Shown here: positions 23,011 through 32,241 of the stretch, piece by piece
Position numbering within the stretch: position 1 is the first letter of the stretch
Layout: every line of letters begins with the position of its first letter
Assembly (NCBI RefSeq): GCF_030272615.1
Contig: NC_081411.1
Span: 831,312,160 to 831,376,159 of the forward strand
Direction: 5' to 3'
DNA length: 64,000 nucleotides
Source of the DNA: Cryptomeria japonica
Lineage: Eukaryota; Streptophyta; Pinopsida; Cupressales; Cupressaceae
Notes under the pieces: generated by a model
Database searches by the model: none
Told to the model about the DNA's origin: nothing
What the model saw: the letters and a program-made list of their open reading frames with translations, nothing else
Position numbers and translations under genes: made by a program

Positions 23011-24169
23011 AGAAGAAGAAGAACATCTAGGCCCAACATGTCGATCATCCAAAGTTTGCCAACAACAACACAACTCAAAAATGAAGATTAGGATCTAGAG
23101 TCACCAAGTCAGAACAACACATCAACAATGGCCTTTGTGTTAGCATCACGTGTCAATGTAGTGGTAGAAATAGGAAACACACCAATGCCTCATGTCAATG
23201 TAGTGATGGAAACGAGAATTACACCAGTAGATGAATCAAGTAATGCTTCACCAATATCAACTAGTATATCAAGGGAAACAAGAATAGCGCCAGCTAGAGA
23301 TGGTAATTCCATATTACCCCTATCTCTCATTCAAGCCCTAAATGAGGCCTCTATCACATAAGAAGGCTCTACAAGTCATGAAACTCTCCCATTCATCATC
23401 AACACTATTGAAAGACCTCTTTCTCCAATTGAGGAAATTGATGAAGATGGATCAGACAGAGAGACATATATTGAGAGTATAACTAATTCCCATGACTATG
23501 AATTCTTATCTATTCAAAGTTGTAGCACATATTCAACATTTAGAGCCTATAAAAATCAATCACCTGAAGATGATGGCCTTGAATATGAGGACATACCAGT
23601 TGATCCAAAGTCAATCAAGTATGTATTTGACAATAGAATCTGCATAATATCATCAACATCTCCTCCTAATGAAGACAAAGATCTTTGTCTTATGTATTGT
23701 CACATGATAGACTAGGGGCAAGAGGAAAAGCCACATTTAGATTGGTTCTAAAATGATGAGGCTATAGATAAATTTTTTGGTGCTAGGGATGGATTCCCCT
23801 ATGATGATCACAAATTTGGTTTCATCATAGATCTAGATAAAATTGTCTACTTTGGAGAAGCAAGCTCCTCTACTAATCCAGAAGATGTGTATGAAATTGA
23901 AAATACCACTAAAAATAGATTGGATTATCTTCCTATAGATCAAGAGAAATTAGCATTTATAGTAGAAGAAACTAAAGAAATCAACTTCAGAGATACTGAA
24001 ACGGTACACAAGATACACCTGGCTAAATATCTAAATCCCATGAGAAAAGAAAATTTTATTCAATTCTTTACATAGTGACCAATCAACTTTGCATGGCCAT
24101 ATGCTGATGTGCCAGGGTTGGATCTCGAGTTGGTCTTACATCATTTTCCATTGCTATCAGGAGCAAAAC

Positions 24170-25337
24170 CATACAAGAAAAAGCTTAGGAAGATGCATCC
24201 CCAAATAGCACTACTAGTCAAAGTGGAACTACAAAAATTGTTAGATGTGGGTTTCATCATACCCATAGACTATGCATAATGGATCTCAAATTTAGTACCA
24301 GTGACTAAACACACTGGGGGCATCAGAATCTGCACTGACTTTAGGGACCTCAACAAGGCCTATCTAAAGGATGATTTTCTACTTCCTAACATAGATATGA
24401 TCATTGATCTGATAGCTGGAAATGAAATGCTATCACTCATGGACGATTTTTTTGGTTATAATCAAATTAGGATTGCACTAAAAGACCAACATAAAATAGC
24501 TTTCACTTGTCCTTGGGGAACATTCTACTGGAATGTAATGTCGTTCGGCCTCAAGAATGTCAACGCTACTTATCAAAGGGAAATGACCACCATATTTCAT
24601 GACATGATACATAACATCATGGAAGATTATGTAGATGACTTGTTGGCTACATTAAAAAATAGGGATGATCATCTTTATGTCTTGGCCAAAATATTGATAG
24701 GCTTGAGCAATACAATGTCTGACTCGATCCAAAAAAGTGTGTATTCGGAGTAACATTTGGTAAAATATTAGGGTTTATTGTATCAAATAGAGGCATTGAA
24801 ATAGATCCTAAAAAGGTGAAAGCTATCCTAGAAATGCCATCACCTGCCACACTTAAGCAATTGAGAAGTCTGCAAGGGAGACTACAATCTATAAGGCACT
24901 TCATTGCACAATTGGTAGACAAGTGCCAACCTTTTCAACACCTTTTGAAGAAAAGTGTAACCTTCAAATGGACAAAACAATGCCGAGAGGCATTTCAAGC
25001 ATTAAACAAATATCTTTTGTCAACACCAGTCTTTGTTTTGCCAGTACATGGGAAACCATTATTATTGTACATATCTGCAACAAATTATTCTTTAGGTGCT
25101 TTCCTAGCACAACATGACGAGCAAGGTAAAGAAAGAGCCATCTACTACATTAGTAGAACACTCATCAAATATGAACTCAACTATACAACTATCAAACAAG
25201 CATGTCTAGTAGTGATCTTTCCCTCTCATAAACTTAGTCACTACATGTTGAGTCATAAAGTCCAGTTTATTGCACATTTTGATCCTCTGAAATACCTATT
25301 GAACAAAGCAACATTAACCAAAAGACTAGCCAAATAG
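24170..25337 (+). pseudogene. Element C reverse transcriptase and RNase H
   Basis: RT motifs in order: KKLRKMHPQIALLVK (24178), WISNLVPV, GIRICTDFRDLNKAYLKDDF, DDFFGYNQIRIA, FTCPWGTFYWN, FGLKN and the catalytic YVDD (about 24640). A frameshift at about 24750 moves to the next frame, IEIDPKKVKAILEMP and LRSLQGRLQSIRHFIAQL. The tether/RNase H segment PLLLYISATNYSLGAFLAQH follows. In A and C the first RNase H has Ser/Ala where the first catalytic Asp is expected, which fits its replacement by the second RNase H downstream. Confidence 0.9.
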
Positions 25338-25494
25338 GTTATGATCCTAAGTGAGTTTGACATATAATATGTCAATAGAAATGTCATTAAAGGGTAGATC
25401 ATAGAAGATCAACTGGCAGAAGCACCTATACCAGATAGTCATCCGTTGGTGGTAGACTTTCCTGATGAGTCAGTGTTTTCACTTTCGACATCCA

Positions 25495-25860
25495 TAAGAT
25501 GGAAATTGTATTTTGATAGATCATACACCAATCATGGAGAAAGAGAAGGAGTCCTTTTCATTACTCCTCAAGGAGACTCCATTCAAAAATAATTTAGAAT
25601 CAGTTTTTCATGTACCAACAATATAGCTGAATATTAAGCCCTAGTCATAGGACTTTGTACTACAGTACAATGGAAGATAATGAAGTTACAAGTCTATGGA
25701 GACTCACAACTTATCATCAATCAGGAAAATGATGAATATAATACAAAAGATGACAAGCTAACACCTTACAAACAATTGGTGGAGGAATACAAGCAACATT
25801 TGAGGAAATCCCCAAGATACAAAATAGAGCAGCTGATGCTATGGCAAAAGTAGGATCTCT
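25495..25860 (+). pseudogene. Element C archaeal-type RNase H
   Basis: WKLYFDRSYTNHGEREGVLF, TNNIAEY and VYGDSQLIINQ show the D-E-D core of a second RNase H. A second, archaeal-type RNase H after RT is the diagnostic feature of the Tat lineage of plant Ty3/gypsy elements. Stops break this copy. Confidence 0.75.
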
Positions 25861-26109
25861 CTTGGATATGCCCAACAATGGAACTCACTTTGAGTTCATA
25901 GTTGAACAACTCATGGTACCATCATACAAAATTCCCTCTTCTAAATATGTTTGTATGATAGTAGGACCGACATCTCCTTGGTATAGAGAAGTACATGCCT
26001 ACTTACATGATCAATATATGTCTTCTGATCTCTCACGCAATCAAAGAAAGACACTTATATGTCAGCCATCAAGGCATACAATCATTGTTGACACTCTGTA
26101 GAGGAAAGG

Positions 26110-27003
26110 TTTAGATGGTACTTTGCTTCGTTGTCTCAGTTTTGAGAAAGCACAAATAGGTTTAAAGGAAGTTCATGATGGTATCTGTGGTGCTCACTCT
26201 TCTTGTCCTGCATTAGCCAAGAAACTATTGAGAACAGGATACTATTGGCCAATAATGGAGAAGGATGCTTACAAGTATGTCCAAAAATGCATACAATGTC
26301 AGATACATGGTGATCAGATCCATGCACCTACTCAAGACCTTCAACTGATTACATCACTGTGGTCATTCTCATAGTGGGGACTGGATCTTGTGGGGAAGAT
26401 AAACTCGGCCTCCTCCAACGGAGATGAGTTCATACTCACAGCTACTGAATAATTTACTAAATGGGTTGAGGCAATCCCTATGACTTACACAACAGGCAAA
26501 CAAATAGCTAAATTCATCTTGAACTATATCATTTGCTAATATGGAGTTCCCATGTGCATCGTTACAGACAATGGGTGACCTTTCAAGAACCAAGAATTGA
26601 GTGAACTTTGCGACTAGTTTCACATCCAAAAATGTTTCACAACTCCATACTATCCCCAAAGCTATGGTCAAGCTGAGGAAACAAACAAAACAATATTGAA
26701 AATCTTAAAGAAAGTTGTCAATGAAGTCAGATGAGACTGGAATCTTTAACTAAATCCAGTGCTTAGGGCCTATTGAATAGGTGTATACATAGCTACTGGT
26801 GCCATGCCATACTCTTTAGTATATGGTTCAAAACCCATTTTTCCTATTGAGTTAGAATTGCCATCACTAAGAGTCTCTTTGAAACACACCATATCAGAAG
26901 ATGACTATAAAGTCATTCGTTTGCAAAAACTAGAACTATTGGACGAAAAATGGAAAAATGATTTGAATCATTTACAAGGTTACCAAAATAGAATGAGATA
27001 GAG
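26110..27003 (+). pseudogene. Element C integrase
   Basis: Zinc-binding HHCC segment VHDGICGAHSS…CIQCQIHGD (26170-26310), then the catalytic core: WGLDLVGKI (first Asp), IVTDNG (second Asp, about 26560) and QAEETNKTILK (Glu, about 26675). The C-terminal part (PYSLVYGSKPIFPIELE; LQKLELLDEKW) runs to NRMR and stops at about 27003. The following 10 bases lead straight into the hairpin, so the last 80 or so residues are missing. At least eight in-frame stops. Confidence 0.9.
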
Positions 27004-27012
27004 CTATAAAAT

Positions 27013-27072
27013 AAGATCCCTTGCATCCTAGATTTTAGTAATTATGCTAAAATCTAGGATGCAAGGGATCTT
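27013..27072. repeat. Perfect 26-bp inverted repeat with 8-nt loop
   Basis: Arms 27013-27038 and 27047-27072 are exact reverse complements (AAGATCCCTTGCATCCTAG…), with loop TAATTATG. The right arm belongs to the truncated B LTR; the left arm has no other home and sits exactly at the break in the C integrase. It marks a rearrangement junction rather than a terminator. Confidence 0.9.
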
Positions 27073-27754
27073 TATTGCTAAAAAATGAGGGGTATTTATA
27101 GGATTTCCAAGGCTAAAGCTGAGGTGGCAAGTATCAATGATCTAGATTTGATCTGAAGATATCAAGGGCTAGAATTGGGGAACTTGGAGAAGAGGTTGGA
27201 GGAAGGGACACATGTCATCTTTGTGGTGACAAGTGTCAAGGAACCTTGCTCATGAGAGGGCAAGTGTCCAAGGGAGAAGACATGTGGCCAAAGTGCCATG
27301 TGTCTCAAGGAGGGGATATCCAACCCACAGGAAGTTAGAATAAAAGAGCTTAGGATGTGAAAGATAGGATAGTGTTAGTTAAACCCAGGATTAAATAGAA
27401 TGGGTTAGGTTAGAGGGTGGTTAGGCTAGGTGGTTAGAAGTCAGGAGCCATGTGCTCATTTGAATTGAGAAATTCAAATAATTAGGAAAATGGATAATTA
27501 ATCTCAACAAACTTGGATTTGTTAATTTTAATTATGGGATTAGAAGAATTGATTTAAATGGGGGGAAATTAATTAATTTAGAATTAATTAATTAAAGGGG
27601 GGATATGAAATGAATTATATAAATAAATCATTTAGATTTATTTACAAGTAGATGAATAGGGAAATTAATCAAATTACTTGTGAATTCAATTAATTGGGAA
27701 GGTGGATTAATTAAATAATTGCATATTTAATCAATTATCTTCAGACCATTTTTA
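27047..27754 (-). repeat. Element B 3' LTR, truncated (U3 and TATA only)
   Basis: Ends GTGTATGCA at 27754 (minus strand TGCATACACC), directly before a polypurine tract identical in type to that of A. It contains the AT-rich TTAATTAA blocks typical of these U3 regions (27480-27720) and a TATA box at 27094-27102. Only about 50 nt remain after the TATA box, whereas A and D have about 340 and 490, so R-U5 is missing and the left end at the hairpin is a break, not an LTR terminus. Confidence 0.75.
27094..27102 (-). promoter_or_regulatory. TATA box of B LTR
   Basis: CCTATAAAT on the minus strand, in the same context as in the D LTR. Confidence 0.5.
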
Positions 27755-27768
27755 GGTGTATGCATTTT
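27755..27768 (-). other. Element B polypurine tract
   Basis: On the minus strand AAGAGGGGCAAAA directly precedes the LTR start TGCATACACC. The tract of element A is the same except for one or two bases. Confidence 0.75.
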
Positions 27769-28466
27769 GCCCCTCTTCGAAGTGATGTGTGACAACGCAT
27801 TGGTTCAAAGAAAATTCGATTTGATGATGTTGATGCGATACGATTCGATGTGGATTTTATTTTGATATGATAAATTTCGATTTGATGCGGACATGGTTCA
27901 ATATGATGTCCTAGACGTTGATTGATAAATTGCGATACGAGGATGCCCCCTCGGGAGATGAATCGGATAATTTTTGAATTTTTCACGATTTTTTAATTTT
28001 TTTGAAATTTTATAATGTTTTTGATTTTTTGATGATTTTACAATTTTTAGATATTTTCCAAGTCGATCCAATTCATTTCTCAATAAGAAATTTGAAAACA
28101 CTGCCCTGCCAGGCTTATTAGTTGATTAAAAATAAATGAGATAAAAATCCCAGTTAAATGCCCTACTTTGAGTTTAAAAAGTGAAAATCACTTTTACCTC
28201 TCCTCATTTGTGCATTTGACTTTATTAAAAAGTTGCTCTGGAGAAGAAAATGGTGATCCCCTACCACTAGCACAGATTCAAGTGAGTTCAACGACATGAT
28301 CATCTCGCAGCCTACGGTCCACTAGTACATACCCTGAGAAAACCCTCCTTTATTCAATTTTTAGTTGATTTTTGAAAGAAATTAGCCATTTTTAAAAAAA
28401 TTGGTTTTCTTCGTTTTTAGCATGTGGTTTTGTAAAAATTTTAGATTTTCCTGTTGGGTTTTTCGC
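27769..28466 (-). other. Element B 3' interior next to LTR; no gene
   Basis: About 700 bases with TTCGATTTGATG-type repeats and T-rich tracts and no coding frame. The first bases (CGAAGTGATGTG…CGCATTGGTTCAAAGAA) match the corresponding part of A (29250-29290) loosely, so it is the region between the antisense cassette and the 3' LTR of B. It is cut at 28471 by the insertion of A and resumes at 51096. Confidence 0.6.
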
Positions 28467-28471
28467 ATTAC
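28467..28471. repeat. Target-site duplication ATTAC, left copy
   Basis: ATTAC precedes the TGTATATGG terminus and recurs at 51096-51100 after the other terminus of element A. Confidence 0.92.
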
Positions 28472-29235
28472 TGTATATGGTGAAAATGGATAACAATAAT
28501 AACAATATTGAAAGGCTAAATGAATCCAACCACAAAACCCTAGCCTAACAATCAACAAAGATCCACCATAACATATGAAGATTACCTAAGACAATGCAAA
28601 TCACATGAAATCACAAAGATTATACCATTACATGTCCAATAAGGTTTTGATCTTCATTCTTCCTATCTCCATTGATCTTGCTTGATATATTTGCTCTCAG
28701 ATTTTATGTGCACAAGAGCTCAACAAAGAACGGAATGTGGTTGCAAGTAGAATCGTAGTGTAGCCAATTGATCAAGTTGTTAGGGCTTGACAATGAAGAA
28801 GGCATCTCCTTAAATAGAAGACACAATATGAAATGGAGGGATAAGATTGAGAGGTGTAAAAAGAGAGGTCGGCTAGGATTAGAGGGTAGGTAAAAGAAAT
28901 ACCAAAATAATGAAAGAGGTAGGTAGTGTAGGAATTAAGAGATGAATGACATGTGTCATAGGTAGAAAAAGCTAATAAATTAATTAAATAAATAAAGATT
29001 TATTTAATTAATAGAAGAAGTAGGATAATTAAATAAATAAAATATTTATTTAATTTAGGAAAAGGATAATTTAAATAAATAAATGTATTTATTTAAATGA
29101 GAAATAAGGCTAGAAGAGGATAAATGAATTAATTAAATAAATAAAGATTTATTTAATTAATAGAAGAATTAGGCATAGATAATTAAATAAATAAAATATT
29201 TATTTAATTAGACTGGACAATTTTAGGTGTCTACA
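28472..29235 (-). repeat. Element A 3' LTR (764 bp)
   Basis: From TGTATATGG to GTGTCTACA on this strand. It equals 50332-51095 in length. The six differences I found lie near 28641, 28653, 28755, 28786, 28845 and 29175. The U3 contains four palindromic TTAATTAAATAAATAAA/TTTATTTAATTAA blocks (28980-29210). Confidence 0.95.
28809..28818 (-). promoter_or_regulatory. TATA-like box in A 3' LTR
   Basis: On the minus strand CTATTTAAGG, about 420 nt into the LTR, the same as 50668-50677 in the 5' LTR. TATTTAA is a weaker variant of the plant TATA box. Confidence 0.45.
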
Positions 29236-29249
29236 TTTTGCCCCTCTTT
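29236..29249 (-). other. Element A polypurine tract
   Basis: AAAGAGGGGCAAAA on the minus strand, immediately before TGTAGACACC. It primes plus-strand synthesis. Confidence 0.85.
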
Positions 29250-29481
29250 GAGACAATGTGGCTTGTCGCGTTGTTTCAAAGAAGATAAGATGAACTGATA
29301 CAAAGTTGCCCCAAAATGGGAATAATATGCCCCCTCGAGAGATTGGATGAAAATGTCTGGAAATAGTGCAGACAATCTCTCGATAAGAAAGAAAGGCTAG
29401 AATGGATTGACCGGATAAAGTGACAAAGTCACGGGATAAAGAAGACTGACTCTGGAAATGAAGGTGAGGGCTAGGGTAGGC

Positions 29482-29488
29482 TATAAGA
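29482..29488 (+). promoter_or_regulatory. Candidate TATA box for antisense unit, LTR-proximal
   Basis: TATAAGA on the plus strand, about 250 bp inside the 3' LTR and 93 bp before the ATG at 29581. Weak on its own; its value is in the order TATA, ATG, splice donor. Confidence 0.35.
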
Positions 29489-29580
29489 TAGACCACGGGC
29501 AAAAGACATCCTCATTGTCATCTACACCTTCACGAGATCACAGTGCAGAGCGAGAAAAAGAGCAGCAGCAGTCAACAGCG

Positions 29581-29646
29581 ATGGCTTTCGTGCACAGATT
29601 CGACCATGTTTGCCGATTTCAGAGACTAGTAGAGGCAGGAGAGCCG
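29581..29646 (+). CDS. Candidate first coding exon of antisense gene (22 codons)
   Basis: ATG 29581 opens MAFVHRFDHVCRFQRLVEAG and is followed at 29647 by GTAAGT, a consensus plant splice donor. The exon ends in phase 0. A plus-strand acceptor TTTGACTGCAG at 36963-36973 opens the mobile-domain frame, also in phase 0, so the two could be joined with no frame problem across an intron of about 7.3 kb. The open frame without splicing ends at 29712. No other evidence of expression can be seen in DNA, and the pairing of this donor with that acceptor is an inference. Confidence 0.35.
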
Positions 29647-29754
29647 GTAAGTACCACCAAACCTCCTTGTACTTTGACGCATTTGCTTTTGTCATTAATG
29701 CATGGTAGATAGGGCAATAAATGCGCCTAGAAGTAGGATGCAAAAAGTGCAAAA

Positions 29755-30005
29755 ACGTGAAATCGCGTCTGCGTCAGTGCCAGGCACGTCTATGTCCGAC
29801 AGGCGCGTCTGTGTCTGGAACCGCGTTTGTGCCAGATGTGGGCGCGTCTATGTCCTCCAAGGGCGTTTGTGTGCCAAAGTCGCGTTTATGTAAAATTTAG
29901 GCATGTTTATGTCAAAAAGGCACGTCTGTGTTGTTTAGGTGCGCTTGTGTAGTCAATAGGCACGTTTGTGATTTAGAAACGCGTTTATGTCCGAAAAATG
30001 CAAGG
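29755..30005 (+). repeat. CGCGTCTGTG word cluster in antisense leader
   Basis: About a dozen variants of CGCGTCTGTG(TC), CACGTCTATG and CGCGTTTGTG at roughly 20-bp intervals. The sense leader of the same element carries the reverse complement on this strand at 48620-48760 and 49965-50220, so both transcripts would carry the motif in the same orientation. Confidence 0.75.
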
Positions 30006-30120
30006 TTTTGTCTTCTAGGTCAAATCAGCAGTTCTGTGATGAACATACGCTGTCGATTGGATAAGCTGCTGAGAGGATACACTCAAGCAGGTCCGCTAGG
30101 AAGACTAGGATAGATCAAGG

Positions 30121-30284
30121 CACTTTGTGATAAACAGGGAGCACCAAGATAGAGTACTTTGTGATGAACAGGGTGTACCCAAAGTATGAGCAGCACTTTG
30201 TGATGAACAGGGAGTGCAAAATGTGAGTAACACTTTGTGATGAACAGGGAATGTCACACACGTAGTACTTTGTGATGAACAGGG
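30121..30284 (+). repeat. Five spaced copies of CACTTTGTGATGAACAGGG
   Basis: Copies start at 30121, 30155, 30194, 30231 and 30266, that is every 34-39 bp, separated by unrelated spacers of about 16-20 bp. A diverged copy is near 30030 and two more lie at 36851 and 36913. This is not coding: the minus-strand frame 30105-30323 only translates the repeat. Confidence 0.85.
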
Positions 30285-30604
30285 TGTTATCACAGTTTTA
30301 AAATTGGGTTCTTTTTTCCCCATAATCGGCTATGTTACTTTGAAAATATTCGAATAGGGTGTGGTCCCAAGTGCTTCAGCTTTGTTCTAAACCTAGAGGG
30401 TTTAAGGGTTTTTCAAGTTTTAGACTTTATCTTTTGTGTTAGATCTCCTGGTTTCTATTTTGTCGTTACTTTATTCCACTTAAGTCATGGGTCGCGGGGT
30501 CGTAGGAAGCGTTCCCCCTTGCTATCTACCTAGGCGGTTATGTTGATTATTTGAAAAAATTTTGCCTTGTATTATTTCCTTTTAAATTGTCGGGCCCAGT
30601 AAAC

Positions 30605-31740
30605 GTCGATCAACTTGAGGAAAGATCCGACGGTCAGCGCTATTTCGCAAGGGTTAAGTGCTTGCCCTTTAAAGCCACGAAATAGCGAGAATGAATATCA
30701 GCCGTCCATGTGTCATGCGGAGGAAGTAAATGATGTGGCCGTCAAAGAAGGTAGGGCCCCCCTCTGTGGTTTTCTTTTGGCGTATTAGAAGGCAGCACGT
30801 GGCACAAGTCGCCACAATCAGCGGGTTAAGATTAAAGTTCAAAAGTGGGCCCCAAAGATGAGTCAGCTCACAGGTGGAGATGACCTGGCGGGGATAGCTC
30901 TTACAGTTCATTGAGACCTCGTGGCTCCGTCCAGCGAATGAAAAATTGGCAGGTCAGCTCCGAAAATGACAAGGCGCCAGGTGTCTATGACGTGTCTATG
31001 GGCCCGCCTTTTCTGAGAGCTTCTAACAGAGTTTAAATGCTGAGCAAGTTGAGATATGATCTAACGGCTCGCGCTATTTCGCAAGGATAAGATGCCCACT
31101 TCTTAAGGCCGCGAAATAGCAAGAGTTAACCAGGACCATCCACGTGTCTTGATGACACGCAGTCTAAAAGAAAACTGTGGATCCCTATGGTCCCTGCTTG
31201 ACAAATAAAAAATTGACAGGTCGGCTCTGAAAGTGACAAGGCGCCAGGTGTCCATGGCGTGTCCGTGGGCCCACCATCTCTGAGGGCCTTCTCAAGGGGT
31301 TAAACACCGATCGACTGCAGAGAAGATCTGACGGTCTGCGCTATTTCGCAAGGGTTAAGTGCTCACCCTTTACGGCCGCGAAATAGCGAGAATGAATATC
31401 AGCCATCCACGTGTCTTGATGATGACGTAGGAGATAGACCTGTTGAGATGAAAGTGGGGCCCCCATGGTTCTTCTTCTGGCAAGTGACAGAGTGACAAAT
31501 CAGCACAGCAGGTGACTAGATGCCAGGTATTAGTGACGACTCAGCGGGCCCACCGTTCCTGAGGACCTTTTCGAAGGATTAAAAAGTGATCAACTTGAAG
31601 GATGATCCAACGGCCCGCGCTATTTCGCAAGGGTAAGGTGCTCACTTCTTAAGGTCGCGAAATAGCAAAAGTTAACGAGAGCCGTCCATGTATCATGATG
31701 ATGACATGGCCAAAAGGGAAAAACATGGGCCCGCCATAGT
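30605..31740 (+). repeat. Four tandem copies of a 270-430 bp unit with a CGCTATTTCGC stem-loop
   Basis: Stems: 30638-30647/30678-30687, 31073-31082/31111-31120, 31339-31349/31378-31388 and 31619-31628/31657-31666, each 10-11 bp and perfect, with loops of about 28-30 nt (AAGGGTTAAGTGC type). Each is preceded by GATCxACTTGAxGxxxGATC and ACGG, and followed by CCATCCACGTGTC and a GGGCCC word. Units are 435, 266 and 280 bp apart. They lie upstream of antisense frame 1, where a promoter or enhancer would be. Confidence 0.8.
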
Positions 31741-31746
31741 ATAAAG
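31740..31746 (+). promoter_or_regulatory. Candidate TATA box before antisense ORF1
   Basis: TATAAAG on the plus strand directly after the fourth stem-loop repeat, about 500 bp before the ATG at 32242. Candidate core promoter for antisense frame 1. Confidence 0.4.
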
Positions 31747-32241
31747 GGATACATTCGGCCAGTATCAAAACAGAATGCGAAGGGATTTTCTAAGCCAATG
31801 ATCAGATGCTGCGTGGTGTTATGTAGCCAATAGAAAGACGGGACCCAGACTAAAGACAAAGCCGTCAAAATGCAATTCACAGTGAGACACTTGCAGGAAG
31901 GCTGCGACCCGTTGGAGTTAAAATATGAATTCTCGTATGAATTCGATTTTGAAGGGACGGCCGAAGCATGCGGAATCAATGTTATAGTTAAGGCCCAAAG
32001 TACAAGCATTTGATTTCCTAACAACCAAGTATAGATATCTTTTAAAAGGATTTTGCAGAAAAGTAACGCAGAGTTATCTTTTGCAAATACAGAGAAGGCG
32101 AATCAGTTGCAGAGCGAATTTCTTCAAGCAAGCATCAGGTTCTTTCTTATTTTGCAGCTATTCTTGTGTGTTGTAATAAGTGAAATTATTCTCGTGTTAC
32201 AGGAGTGTTTAAGAAGTGATATTCATCTTGTTATATTTCAA

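Larger units (their letters stand above)
19206..27012 (+). mobile_element. Element C: decayed Ty3/gypsy (Tat-type) gag-pol, no LTRs left
   Basis: Plus-strand remnant colinear with the gag-pol of element A: gag (about 19976-21202), protease (22060-22400), G-patch (22830-23000), linker (23100-24075), RT (24170-24760), RNase H (24816-25337), archaeal-type RNase H (25495-25860) and integrase (26110-27003). Stops and frameshifts are frequent and of every kind, so it is older than A. Both ends are lost: the left abuts the D LTR at 19205, the right ends in the hairpin at 27013. Bases 19206-19975 show no clear domain; they are probably leader and gag N-terminus. Confidence 0.9.

Noticed and set aside
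27040-27050. TGCTAAAATC at 27045 as the true LTR terminus of B with AATTA as target duplication
   Set aside because: Only about 50 nt would remain after the TATA box, too short for R-U5 compared with A and D, and no second copy can confirm it.
30121-30284. CRISPR-like array (19-bp repeats, about 17-bp spacers)
   Set aside because: Plant retroelement context, repeats too short and variable, no cas genes, array inside a retrotransposon.
30105-30323. 72-codon minus-strand frame with repeated CSSQS
   Set aside because: It is the translation of the 19-bp repeat array in antisense orientation.
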